Of a DNA stretch of 64,000 nucleotides, positions 34,863 to 43,687 are shown piece by piece. The stretch is from Delftia sp. PS-11 (lineage in GTDB: Bacteria; Pseudomonadota; Gammaproteobacteria; Burkholderiales; Burkholderiaceae_C). Within the stretch, counting starts at the first letter, position 1; every line of letters starts with the position of its first letter. The notes beneath the pieces are model-generated. The model did not search any database. It saw only the letters and a program-made list of their open reading frames with translations, and had not been told where the DNA came from. Both the position numbers and the translations under genes were made by a program. The stretch covers positions 62,001 through 126,000 of the forward strand of contig NZ_JACSYA010000013.1 of assembly GCF_029870285.1 (NCBI RefSeq). The letters run 5' to 3'.

Positions 34863-36070
34863 CGCTGCCAGCTCCATTGCACCAGCGGCCGCGCGGCCTT
34901 CCAGCTGCGCATGCGGCCCAGGGGCTCGGCGCTGGACAGCTCCAGCCGCAGCAGGCTGCCGCCGTGGCTGGCATGCAATTGCACCAGCAGGGCCTGGGTC
35001 TCCAGCGTCACCGCGTTGACGACCAGACGGCAGCCCTCGGGCATCAGAGCGCGCAGGTGCTCGAACAGCACCGCGTCGAACCCGCCGCCCACGAAAACGG
35101 CCTGGGGCTGCGCCAGCGCCTGCAGGGCATCCAGGGCTGCGGGCGCCACGCCCTGGACCACGCGCAGCCGCGCATGCGGCCCGTGCAGGCCGAAGCGCTC
35201 GGCATTGCGGCGGATATTGTCCGCGCGCGCCGCATGCTGCTCCAGGCTGATGGCCATGCCACCCGCCAGGCACCATTCCACGGCCACCGAGCCCGAGCCG
35301 CCGCCAATGTCCCACAGGCATTCGCCCTGGCGCGGCGCCAGGGCCGCCAGGGTCAGGGCGCGGGCCGGGGCCTTGGTGATCTGGCCGTCGTTGGCGTACC
35401 AGTGGTCGGGCCGGCCGGGCACGCGCGGCAAGGCCGCGCCTCCCTGGGCCTGCAGGGCCACGGCCACGGGCGCATGGGCCGGGTCGGCCGCCAGGGCGGC
35501 GGCGGCCTCGGCGGCGCGCCAGGCACGGCGGCGCTCGCGCGGGCCGCCCACGGACTCCATCACCTGCAGGTGGCTCTCGCCCCAGCCCTCGCGCTCCAGC
35601 CAGCCGGCCAGGGACGCCACGGCCGCGCCATCGCGCAGCAGCACCAGCAGCTGGCGGCCCGGCGACAGGCGCGGCAGCAGCTGCTGCAGTGGCGCGGCAT
35701 GCAGGCCCAGACAGTCCGTCTCCTCCAGCTTCCAACCCAGACGGGCCGCCAGCAGCGAAAATGTCGAGGGCTGGGCATGGCAGCGCCATTCCTGCGGCGC
35801 CAGATGCGCCGCCAGGCTGCCGCCCGCCCCGAACCAGAACGGATCGCCCGAAGCCAGCACCACCGTGGGCCGGCCACGGCAGGCCAGCACGGGCGCCACG
35901 TCGAAAGGCACGGGCCAGGGACGGCCCCGCTCGCCGGCACAGGCCAGCGCCAGGTGGCGCGGCCCGCCGAAAACGATCTCGGCCGCCTCCAGCGCGCGCA
36001 GCGCGGCGGGCGCCAGGCCCTGCAGGCCGTCCTCGTTCAGGCCCACCAATGTCAACCAGGGATCAGTCAT
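34859..36070 (-). CDS. cobL: Precorrin-6Y C5,15-methyltransferase (decarboxylating)
   Basis: A 403-aa two-domain enzyme (CbiE plus CbiT). Residues ~1-210 are a tetrapyrrole methylase ([25 protein letters not shown]). Residues ~225-403 are a class I methyltransferase ([15 protein letters not shown]). It methylates C5 and C15 and decarboxylates to give precorrin-8. Its ATG (36070-36068) shares bases with the ATG of the opposite cobK (36069-36071). Confidence 0.92.
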   Translation of the reverse strand: MTDPWLTLVGLNEDGLQGLAPAALRALEAAEIVFGGPRHLALACAGERGRPWPVPFDVAPVLACRGRPTVVLASGDPFWFGAGGSLAAHLAPQEWRCHAQPSTFSLLAARLGWKLEETDCLGLHAAPLQQLLPRLSPGRQLLVLLRDGAAVASLAGWLEREGWGESHLQVMESVGGPRERRRAWRAAEAAAALAADPAHAPVAVALQAQGGAALPRVPGRPDHWYANDGQITKAPARALTLAALAPRQGECLWDIGGGSGSVAVEWCLAGGMAISLEQHAARADNIRRNAERFGLHGPHARLRVVQGVAPAALDALQALAQPQAVFVGGGFDAVLFEHLRALMPEGCRLVVNAVTLETQALLVQLHASHGGSLLRLELSSAEPLGRMRSWKAARPLVQWSWQR

Positions 36071-36836
36071 GCCCCATGTTCTCCTGCTCGGCGGCACCAG
36101 CGGTGCCAGCCAGCTGGCCCAGGCCCTGCACCGCGCCGGCATTGCCGCCGTGTTCTCGTATGCGGGCGCCACCGCGTCGCCCGTGGCCCAGCCTCTGCCC
36201 ACGCGCGTGGGCGGTTTTGGCGGCGCCCAGGGCCTGGCGCAGTTCCTGCGCGGGCAGGCCATCAGCCATGTGGTCGATGCCACGCACCCGTTCGCCGCGC
36301 AGATGAGCCGCAACGCCTGCGAAGCCTGCGCGGCCACGGGCACGCCGCTGCTGGCGCTGGAGCGCGCCCCATGGCTGCCCCGGCCAGGTGACCGCTGGGT
36401 GGATGTGCCCGACATGCAGGCCGCCGCCGCCGCCCTGCCCCAGGCGCCCGCGCGGGTCTTCCTGGCGGTGGGCCGCAAGCAGCTGGCCGCCTTCGCGGAC
36501 CAGCCACAGCACCACTATCTGCTGCGCCTGGTCGATGCGCCTGCCCCCGGCAGCCTGCCCCTGCCCCACACCTCGGTGGTGCTGGGGCGCGGCCCCTTCA
36601 GCGCGGCCGGCGATGAGGCGCTGCTGCGCAGCCACGCCATTGCCTGGCTGGTGGCCAAGAATGCGGGCGGCGAGGCCACGCGCGGCAAGCTCGATGCCGC
36701 GCGCGCCCTGGGCCTGCCCGTGGTGATGGTGCAGCGCCCCGACCTGCCGCAACGCCCGCGCACCGAGTCGGTGGACTGCGTGCTGCACTGGATCGCTCAT
36801 GGAACGCTGCCCGCGCAGGCGCCGTCCATGCCGTAG
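36069..36836 (+). CDS. cobK: Precorrin-6A reductase
   Basis: A 255-aa NADPH-dependent reductase giving precorrin-6B. It has HVLLLGGTSGASQLAQAL (nucleotide loop), VVDATHPFAAQMSRNA, LRLVDAP, VLGRGPFSAAGDEALLRSH and LVAKNAGGEATRGKLDAAR, all typical of CobK. It is the only cob gene on the plus strand. It shares its start bases with cobL and overlaps the end of cobJ by 40 bp, so its mRNA is antisense to both neighbours at its ends. Confidence 0.92.
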   Translation: MPHVLLLGGTSGASQLAQALHRAGIAAVFSYAGATASPVAQPLPTRVGGFGGAQGLAQFLRGQAISHVVDATHPFAAQMSRNACEACAATGTPLLALERAPWLPRPGDRWVDVPDMQAAAAALPQAPARVFLAVGRKQLAAFADQPQHHYLLRLVDAPAPGSLPLPHTSVVLGRGPFSAAGDEALLRSHAIAWLVAKNAGGEATRGKLDAARALGLPVVMVQRPDLPQRPRTESVDCVLHWIAHGTLPAQAPSMP

Positions 36837-37600
36837 TGGCGCGGCGTATAGACCCAGCGGCCCACGGTGCGCGTCATGCTGTTGCCGACCAGCACCACGG
36901 TGCGCATGTCGGCCATCTCGGGCAAGGCGTCGGCCAGCGTGCACACCCGCAGATGCTCATCGGGGGTGGACACGGCCCGCGCGAACACCAGCAGACGGCC
37001 AGGCTCGCAGCAGCCGCGCAGCAGCTGCAGCAGGCGCACAAAGCCCTCGGGGCGGCTTTGGGAGCGCGGGTTGTAGAAGGCCATAGCAAAGTCGGCCTCG
37101 GCCGCCAGCTGCACACGCCGAGCGATCACGGGCCAGGGCTTGAGGTTGTCCGACAGGTTGATGCAGCAAAAGTCATGGCCCAGCGGCGCGCCGGCCCGCG
37201 CGGCGGCGGCCAGCATGGCCGTGATGCCGGGCAGCACCTGCACATCCAGGGCCTGCCACAAGGCGGCCTCGCTGCCATGGGCCGATTCAATGGCCTCGAA
37301 CACCGCCGAGGCCATGGCAAACACGCCCGGATCGCCCGAGGACACGACCACCACGCGTCGCCCCTGGGCGGCCAGCGCCAGCGCCTGGCGCGCGCGCTCC
37401 AGCTCCACGCGGTTGTCCGAGGCATGCCAGGCCACGGCCTGCTCGCGCCCGCCCTGGCGCGCCAGGGCGCGGGCACGCGCCACATAGGGCAGGTAGCCGA
37501 CCACATCGGTGGCGTCCTGCAGGGCCTGCGCCACCTCGGGCGTGACCTGCTGCAGCGCGCCCGGCCCCAGGCCGGCAATGCACAGGCGGCCGCTCACCAT
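36797..37600 (-). CDS. cobJ: Precorrin-3B C17-methyltransferase
   Basis: A 267-aa tetrapyrrole methylase that contracts the ring to precorrin-4. It has LCIAGLGPGALQQVTPEV, VVGYLPYV, VVVVSSGDPGVFAMASAVFE, VLPGITAMLAAAARAGAPLGHDFCCINLSDNLKPW and AMAFYNPRSQSRPE, the CobJ/CbiH signature. It overlaps the cobI stop by seven bases at its start. Its C-terminal codons overlap the tail of the convergent cobK. Confidence 0.93.
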   Translation of the reverse strand: MVSGRLCIAGLGPGALQQVTPEVAQALQDATDVVGYLPYVARARALARQGGREQAVAWHASDNRVELERARQALALAAQGRRVVVVSSGDPGVFAMASAVFEAIESAHGSEAALWQALDVQVLPGITAMLAAAARAGAPLGHDFCCINLSDNLKPWPVIARRVQLAAEADFAMAFYNPRSQSRPEGFVRLLQLLRGCCEPGRLLVFARAVSTPDEHLRVCTLADALPEMADMRTVVLVGNSMTRTVGRWVYTPRHYGMDGACAGSVP

Positions 37601-38364
37601 GCGGCCTCCGGACGGCGGCCCTGGCCATGCACGAGCACGATGGCGAAATAAGGGCAGGCATCGTCGGCCACATCGCTCAGGCGCGCTACCTGCTCGCTGT
37701 CCGTGGTGCCGTTTTGCACCAGCCAGGCGGCATCGATGCGGCCGGCGCGCTGCAGGGCGCGGCGTATGCGCGGCAGGTTGCGGCCCACCTTCATGATGAC
37801 CAGGGCCTCGGCGGTCTGCATGCGGCGCACCAGCTCGTCCTCAGGCAGGGTGCCAGTCATCACGCTGAGCACATCGTCGCCCCAGGTGATGGGCTCGCCC
37901 GTGGCATGCCAGCAGCCCACCATGCCGGGGATGCCGGGCACCACCTCCAGCGTCACCTGGCCGCGCTCGCGCAGCCGCGTGTACAGGTGCATGAAAGAGC
38001 CGTACAGAAAGGGGTCGCCCTCGCACAGCACCACCACCTGCTCGGTGCGCGCCAGCGCCTCCAGGCGCAGGCACCAGTCGTCGTAAAAGCGCGCCAGCAG
38101 CTCCACATAGGCCGCGCTGTCCACCGGCAGTTCGGTGGTCACCGGGTACTCCATGGCATGTTCGGCCGCGCCTTCGGCCAGCAGCCCGGCCACCAGCTGG
38201 CGCGCTTTGCCGGGGCGGCCTTTCTTGCGAAAGAACGCCACCTGACGCGCGCTGCGCACCAGACGGTCGGCCTTGACGCTCATCAACTCGGGATCGCCCG
38301 GGCCCAGGCCCACGCAGACAACGCCAGGTCCGCCCTGGCTGGGGCGCGGCGCTTCACTCGACAT
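37594..38364 (-). CDS. cobI: Precorrin-2 C20-methyltransferase
   Basis: A 256-aa methyltransferase committing precorrin-2 to corrin synthesis (precorrin-3A). It has VVCVGLGPGDPELMSVKADRLV, VVLCEGDPFLYGSFMHLY, EVVPGIPGMVGCWHATGEPI and LVIMKVGRNLPRI, typical of CobI/CbiL. The start overlaps the end of cobH by 11 bases. It forms part of the cobG-cobH-cobI-cobJ unit. Confidence 0.93.
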   Translation of the reverse strand: MSSEAPRPSQGGPGVVCVGLGPGDPELMSVKADRLVRSARQVAFFRKKGRPGKARQLVAGLLAEGAAEHAMEYPVTTELPVDSAAYVELLARFYDDWCLRLEALARTEQVVVLCEGDPFLYGSFMHLYTRLRERGQVTLEVVPGIPGMVGCWHATGEPITWGDDVLSVMTGTLPEDELVRRMQTAEALVIMKVGRNLPRIRRALQRAGRIDAAWLVQNGTTDSEQVARLSDVADDACPYFAIVLVHGQGRRPEAAW

Positions 38365-38983
38365 GGCTGGCCAATGCGTTGATGGCGGCCACGGTGATGG
38401 CCGATCCGCCCAGGCGGCCGCGCACCACCATGCAGGGCGCAGGCATATCCTGCATCAGCGCATCCTTGGATTCCATGGCGCCGACAAAGCCCACGGGGCA
38501 GCCGATGATGGCGGCCGGCCGGGGACAGCCGGGCTGGCGCAGCATGTTGAGCAGATGAAACAGTGCCGTGGGCGCATTGCCGATGGCCACCACGGCGCCA
38601 TCCAGGTGCGGGCGCCACAGCTCCAGCGCGGCGGCGCTGCGCGTGTTGCCCATCTCGCGGGCCAGCGCGGGCACACGCTCGTCCTGCAGCGTGCAGATGA
38701 CGGGGTTGGCCGCTGGCAGGCGCGAGCGCGTGATGCCCTCGCTGACCATGCGCACATCGCACAGCACGGGCGCGCCGCACTGCAGCGCCTGCGCGGCGGC
38801 CTCGGCCATGCCCGGCGAAAAATCCACATGCGGGGCCAGCTCCACCATGCCGGAGGCGTGGATCATGCGCACCACCACGCGCTCCTCCACGGGCGAAAAA
38901 CGCCCCAGCGCCGCCTCTCGGCGGATGGTGGCAAAGGACTGCCGGTAGATCTCGGCGCCATCGGTTTCGTAGCGGTGCAGCAT
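38354..38983 (-). CDS. cobH: Precorrin-8X methylmutase
   Basis: A 209-aa enzyme that moves a methyl group from C11 to C12, giving hydrogenobyrinic acid. It has EIYRQSFATIRREA, RMIHASGMVELAPHVDFSPGM with the catalytic His, CDVRMVSEGITRSRLPA, AIGNAPTALFHLL and IGCPVGFVGAMESKDAL. ATG 38983 starts one base after the cobG TAA; upstream in-frame codons belong to another frame of cobG. Confidence 0.93.
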   Translation of the reverse strand: MLHRYETDGAEIYRQSFATIRREAALGRFSPVEERVVVRMIHASGMVELAPHVDFSPGMAEAAAQALQCGAPVLCDVRMVSEGITRSRLPAANPVICTLQDERVPALAREMGNTRSAAALELWRPHLDGAVVAIGNAPTALFHLLNMLRQPGCPRPAAIIGCPVGFVGAMESKDALMQDMPAPCMVVRGRLGGSAITVAAINALASHVE

Positions 38984-38984
38984 C

Positions 38985-40223
38985 TTATTTTTCTGAAAAC
39001 AGCAATCCTGGATTGTCTCGCACCGCAGCCATGGCCTGCCGCTGCATTGCCACATCCCCCGCGCGGCCCTGGCGGACCACGGCATACACAGGGCCTGGCC
39101 CATCGCCCGCCTCGGCACGCAGCACGACGGTGGCCGGCGCCTGGCGCGCGCAGCCCTTGGCGCAGCCCGTCACATGCAGATGGGCGCCGGGCGGCACCTG
39201 CGGCGCCAGCTCCAGGGCCAGCGCCAGGGTGGGCCCCAGCGCCTGGGCGCAGCCCGGCGCCCCCGTGCAGGCCGACACGCGCAGGCGCGGATCCTCGGCA
39301 CTGGTGATCCATTCAGCGGCATGGTCCAGCCCCGCTGCCGCCCACCAGACGGGCCGAGGCGGGCCTGCCGCAGTGTCCTCCAGCAGCAGCATGCGCCAGG
39401 GCGTGGCGCGCAGGCCGGCCTGCGGCGGCAGGGCACGCAGCAGCCGCGCCAGGGCGCTGGCGGACAGGCGGCCCAGCGGCGCACCCGCCAGCCAGCCCAG
39501 GCCGGGCACCCAGCCCGGCGCAGGCGCCTGGCCCTGCGCCGCGTGCAGCGCCTGCCAGGCCATGCCCGGCGGCAGCGGCAGCGACCGGGCCACGGCAGCC
39601 ATGCGCCCGGGGCGCAGGCCCTGGGTGCGGCAGCGGGCCGCATGGCCGGCAAACCAGCGCGCCCACTGCAGGCAGACTGCCACGGCCTGCTGCGCATCGC
39701 GGACCGCCAGCGCCTGCTCACGCCCATCAGGCCATACCAGCCAGCCCGAAGAGGTGCGCTGCAGCCGGATATCGGCCGACACGCCCGCCAGCCGGCCCGG
39801 CGCGCCCTCAATGGCCCAGCCGAACTTGGCCGGCAGGGCCTGCAGGTCATCGGCCGAGTCCAGCGCCTGCTGCAAGGCCCGGCCCATGGCGGCAACGCCC
39901 TCATGCGGACGGTGCAGCGGATCGAGCACCACGTTGCGCCGGCGCTCACGGGCGGCATCGGCATCGAGCAGGCCCACGGCCGCCAGGGCGCGCAGCACGG
40001 CGCTGTGGCGCCCTGGCGCAATGCCGCGCAGTTGCACATTGGCGCGGCTGGACAGCTCCAGCGCGCCATTGCCATGCGCCAGGGCCAGGCGCGCCAGCCG
40101 CCGCGCCTGGGCCAGCGTCAGCCGGCCCAGCGGCGGGCGCACGCGCACCACCAGCCCGTCGCCGCTGGCCATGGGTTGCCAGGCGCCGGGGCACCAGCCT
40201 TGGATATGGGGAAGAGAGTTCAT
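38985..40223 (-). CDS. cobG: Precorrin-3B synthase (oxygen-dependent)
   Basis: A 412-aa sulfite/nitrite-reductase-like monooxygenase that marks the aerobic pathway. It has WCPGAWQPMASGDGLVVRVRPP, an LSSRANVQLRGI siroheme-type motif, and cluster cysteines in ACTGAPGCAQAL and TGCAKGCAR. It hydroxylates precorrin-3A with O2. ATG 40223 is chosen because CobG homology starts at NSLPHIQGWCPGAW. It is the first gene of the cobGHIJ run. No cobalamin riboswitch was recognised in the 105 bp before it. Confidence 0.9.
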   Translation of the reverse strand: MNSLPHIQGWCPGAWQPMASGDGLVVRVRPPLGRLTLAQARRLARLALAHGNGALELSSRANVQLRGIAPGRHSAVLRALAAVGLLDADAARERRRNVVLDPLHRPHEGVAAMGRALQQALDSADDLQALPAKFGWAIEGAPGRLAGVSADIRLQRTSSGWLVWPDGREQALAVRDAQQAVAVCLQWARWFAGHAARCRTQGLRPGRMAAVARSLPLPPGMAWQALHAAQGQAPAPGWVPGLGWLAGAPLGRLSASALARLLRALPPQAGLRATPWRMLLLEDTAAGPPRPVWWAAAGLDHAAEWITSAEDPRLRVSACTGAPGCAQALGPTLALALELAPQVPPGAHLHVTGCAKGCARQAPATVVLRAEAGDGPGPVYAVVRQGRAGDVAMQRQAMAAVRDNPGLLFSEK

Positions 40224-40290
40224 CGGTGGCGCCACTGTACGGCGCGCCGAGGGTCCGATGGCGCAACGCGGATTTGGCGATGCCGTTTGT

Positions 40291-40332
40291 TTGATCCATG
40301 CAGGGCCACGCATGCGGCCCTGCATGGATCAA
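40291..40332. terminator. 17-bp perfect inverted repeat between the diguanylate cyclase and cobG
   Basis: TTGATCCATGCAGGGCC (40291-40307) pairs without mismatch with 40316-40332 around an 8-base loop. It begins within the stop of the diguanylate cyclase gene. No T-run follows on either strand, so it may be a termination/processing hairpin or a dispersed palindrome rather than a classical terminator. Confidence 0.5.
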
Positions 40333-43300
40333 TGCGCCTCCTGCGCCACCTCCGGGATGCGTGGCGTCCAGCAGGTGACCTGGTTGCGGCCGTTGCGCTT
40401 GGAGTAGTACATCGCAGCATCGGCCCGTTCAAGGCATTGCGCGACACTGGCATCGCCTTGCTCCATGGTGCACACCCCCAGGCTCACGGTGAAGCGGATG
40501 GGCGCCAGCCCCTGGACAGGCACGGACAGACGCTCCACAGCCAGGCGCAGGTCCTCGGCCCGCCGCAGAGCCGTCTGCGCATCCACGCCGGACAGCAGCA
40601 CCGCGAACTCTTCGCCCCCCAGACGCCCCTGCAGATCATCCGCGCGCAACTGCCGGGACACCGCAAGGACCAGATGCTTGAGCACCTCATCGCCCACGGC
40701 GTGCCCGTACGAATCATTGACCCGTTTGAAATGGTCGATGTCCAGCATGACCAGCGCGCAAGGGCGGCCCAGGCCCATGCGCAGATGCTCCAGCTCCAGC
40801 TCCATGCGCCCGAGAAATGCGCGCCGGTTGCTGGCGCCTGTCAGCGCATCGGTGGACGCCAGCGTCTCCAGCTGCGACTCGCGCTGCTTGTAGTCCGTGA
40901 CATCGTGGAACACCCAGCATTGCCCCAGCAGCTGCCCCTGCTGGCTCAGCGGCAACCGCTCGATCTCGATGTGCCGCCCGTTGGACAGCGCATGCACCGT
41001 GCGGCCCGAACCGGGCAACTGCACGCTGGCATCGCACTGCAGCACCCGGGCCACCGGCATGGGCAGGTGAGGCACCAGCGACTGCACCGGCTCGCCCACC
41101 AGTTGTTCCGGGGCCAGGGGCAGCTGCAGCATGGACACCAGCATGCGGTTGGCGGCAACGATGCACTGCCCCGCCCCGTCCGTGACCAGCAGGCCGGAGG
41201 GAAAGCGCTCGATGATGGCATCCATGCGCTGGCGCATCTGGGCCAGCCCGGCTTCTGCCTGGTGGCGGGCATCGATATCGAAAAGCGTCCAGATCACATT
41301 GCCCTCGGGGTCCTGCGGGTCCAGCAGCGTCCCCTGCATGTCGAACCAGCGCAGACCGCCGCCGGCCACGCGCAGGGCCCACTCCACGCGCACGGTGCCC
41401 TGGGCCTTGAGCTGGCCATACAGCCCGCCAAATCCCACAAAGCTATCGTCGTTGCCGTGCAGTTGCCGCATGGGCAGGCCCGGCTGCACCGGGCCTGCCG
41501 CGATGCCGAAGCAGGCCGCCGCCCGCGCGTTGGCATATACGGCATCACGCGCGGGGCTGGCCACCAGCACCAGCGCGCTGCCCCGCTCCAGCAGGGCCCC
41601 CACCAGACGGGTCTGCTCCACACGCTCCTGGATGTCGGAGTGCATGCCCATCATCCGCAAGGGCTTGCCATCGATGCCGTGCTGCGTGACTTCACCGCGC
41701 GACTCCACCCAGCGCCAGTTGCCATCGGCCTGGCGCAGCCGCATTTCCACGCGGAACGGCTCGCCCTGCTCAAGGTGCTTTTCCAGCAGGGACTGCACGC
41801 GCTGCCGGTCCTGGGGATGCAGCAGCTCCACAAAACCGGCCAGTGTGAATACCCCCAGGGCCTGGTCGGCCAGGCCCAGCATTTCATGGCAGCGCGCATC
41901 CCACTGCACGCGGTCGTTGACACAGTCCCATTGCCACAGGCCATCGCGGACCGCGCCAATGGTCAGGCGCAGCTGTTCCTCGCCGCGGCGCAAGGCTTCC
42001 TGCAGGGCCTCGTCGCGGGTCACATCGAGGATGTAACCGTGCCAGAGCACCGAGCCGTCCTTTTCCAGTTGTGGCCGGGCATGGCCGTGCAGCCAGCGCA
42101 CCATGCCGTCCGGCGCGACAACGCGGTAGCGGTGGGCCCAGTCGCCACGGGTGTGAATGGCCTGCGTGATGGAGCGATGCAGCGCAGCAAGGTCCGCCTG
42201 ATGCACCTTGGCCGCCAGGCCGGACAGGCCCTGCGCCTGCACCTGCGGCGAAGCATCCAGGCAGTGCATGGAATAAAAGCCGGGATTGGTGAAACGCATC
42301 CGTGGCTGGCCCTGGGCATCCACTGCACACTGGAACAGCCCGCCCGGCACCTCGCGCGCCAGGCGCATGAAGCGCTGCTCGCTTTGCCTGCGCTGCGCCT
42401 CCTCGCGGCGGCGCTGCCATGCCAGCCAGGCAGTCAGCAGCGCCCCCAGGAAAATCAGCGCTGTTCCGATGCCATTGCGCCACAGGCTTTGCCGGATGGC
42501 GGCATTGAGCGGGCCATAGACAGCCTCGCTGTCCAGACCTGTGCTCACCAGCAGCGGAAAGCCTTGCACACGGCTCCAGGCGTACAGTCGGTGCGTGCCG
42601 TCGGGCATGGCCTGGGCCTCATAGGTGCCCTGCGCAATACCCGGTGCAAACAGCGCCAGCCGCTGCTGGGGAACCTCACGGCCCATGACATCGTCCTGCT
42701 GCTGCGAACGGGCCAGATAGGCGCCATCCTCGCGCAGCACCAAAATCACGTCACGCTGGCTATCGGCAATCGATTGCAACTGCCGGGACAGGTACTGTGG
42801 CGACAGCGACAGCACCAGCACGCCATCGAACTGCCCATCACGATACAGAGCACGGCTGAGCTGTACGCTCCACTTGCCCGAAACCCGTCCCAGCAAGGGG
42901 CGCCCCACGAACAGCGGTGCGGAGCCGGGCTGCAGATGCGCCTTGAAGTGCTCACGATCGGCAATGGACACCCCCTTGACGGCATGCGCAGGGTTGTCCA
43001 GGTTGCTGTAGATCACCATGCCCTGTGCATCGGCCACGGATACCTGCACGATCGTGCCCGACGGATAGGTGGCCTGGGCGGTGGCGATGGCACGCGCAAA
43101 CGACGCCCTGTCACCCGACTCATAGTCGCTGACCATATCCTGCAGCGTGTAATCCAGACCAGCAAGCATGGAGCGGACCTGCTCGGAAACTGCTCGCGAC
43201 ACCTGGGTGACACGCTGCCATGCATGCTCCTGCGTGTAGCGCTGAAGGTCACGATGGCTGTCCAGCAAGACCGACCAGTAAACGGCTGCCGCAAACAAGA

Positions 43301-43394
43301 GGCAACAGACGCCCGCCACAATAGCCAGCGACGTTCTGGTCAGAGACTGCGCCACACCATGGGGTTCATCGGCAGGAAACGGATATGAAAGCAT
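40329..43394 (-). CDS. Membrane diguanylate cyclase with periplasmic sensor and several PAS domains
   Basis: A 1021-aa protein. Two membrane segments (about 22-44 and 318-342) enclose a ~275-residue Cache-like periplasmic sensor. PAS/PAC modules fill ~365-850, and a C-terminal GGDEF domain has the active GGEEF. RADD lies five residues before it, the product-inhibition I-site. It would make c-di-GMP from GTP in response to an extracytoplasmic ligand. ATG 43394 is chosen because TM1 follows at the usual distance; the frame upstream is unlike the family. Confidence 0.88.
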   Translation of the reverse strand: MLSYPFPADEPHGVAQSLTRTSLAIVAGVCCLLFAAAVYWSVLLDSHRDLQRYTQEHAWQRVTQVSRAVSEQVRSMLAGLDYTLQDMVSDYESGDRASFARAIATAQATYPSGTIVQVSVADAQGMVIYSNLDNPAHAVKGVSIADREHFKAHLQPGSAPLFVGRPLLGRVSGKWSVQLSRALYRDGQFDGVLVLSLSPQYLSRQLQSIADSQRDVILVLREDGAYLARSQQQDDVMGREVPQQRLALFAPGIAQGTYEAQAMPDGTHRLYAWSRVQGFPLLVSTGLDSEAVYGPLNAAIRQSLWRNGIGTALIFLGALLTAWLAWQRRREEAQRRQSEQRFMRLAREVPGGLFQCAVDAQGQPRMRFTNPGFYSMHCLDASPQVQAQGLSGLAAKVHQADLAALHRSITQAIHTRGDWAHRYRVVAPDGMVRWLHGHARPQLEKDGSVLWHGYILDVTRDEALQEALRRGEEQLRLTIGAVRDGLWQWDCVNDRVQWDARCHEMLGLADQALGVFTLAGFVELLHPQDRQRVQSLLEKHLEQGEPFRVEMRLRQADGNWRWVESRGEVTQHGIDGKPLRMMGMHSDIQERVEQTRLVGALLERGSALVLVASPARDAVYANARAAACFGIAAGPVQPGLPMRQLHGNDDSFVGFGGLYGQLKAQGTVRVEWALRVAGGGLRWFDMQGTLLDPQDPEGNVIWTLFDIDARHQAEAGLAQMRQRMDAIIERFPSGLLVTDGAGQCIVAANRMLVSMLQLPLAPEQLVGEPVQSLVPHLPMPVARVLQCDASVQLPGSGRTVHALSNGRHIEIERLPLSQQGQLLGQCWVFHDVTDYKQRESQLETLASTDALTGASNRRAFLGRMELELEHLRMGLGRPCALVMLDIDHFKRVNDSYGHAVGDEVLKHLVLAVSRQLRADDLQGRLGGEEFAVLLSGVDAQTALRRAEDLRLAVERLSVPVQGLAPIRFTVSLGVCTMEQGDASVAQCLERADAAMYYSKRNGRNQVTCWTPRIPEVAQEAH

Positions 43395-43687
43395 GCAAGA
43401 GGCTGGAAAAACGAAACAGGCGGCAGTGCTGCGCCTGGCCGGGTCAAGACACGGACCCGGGTGGCGCGGCAAAAAACGGTGAGCGGATCAGCCGGCCCCT
43501 GTCCAGCCGGCCCCCTGCTTCATGGGGCGCGGGCTGGCAGGCCCTGTGATAGTGATCATGTTGTCCATGGCTCGGCCTTCCTGGAACCTGGGTTCCCTGA
43601 CCGCCCACGCGCTGCTTGCATGCTACCCGACGCAGCGCCGGGCTTTCTGTCCGTTTGCTATCGTTTTCTTCCTTTTGTCCGGGCGTG
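43395..43687. other. 293-bp intergenic region without a gene
   Basis: It lies between the chemoreceptor stop and the diguanylate cyclase start. A short imperfect direct repeat (CAGCCGGCCCC) occurs near 43489-43515. The frames present are short and resemble nothing known. It probably carries the cyclase promoter, but no clear -35/-10 was picked. Confidence 0.5.

Noticed and set aside
40224..40330. Possible cobalamin riboswitch before cobG
   Set aside because: The space is only about 105 bp and is largely taken by a perfect hairpin. The conserved B12-box was not recognised.
39174..43388. 1404-codon plus-strand open frame
   Set aside because: It is antisense to cobG and the diguanylate cyclase, both of which have clear domains. 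The translation is His/Gln/Arg-rich with no motif, as expected for a GC-rich shadow frame.
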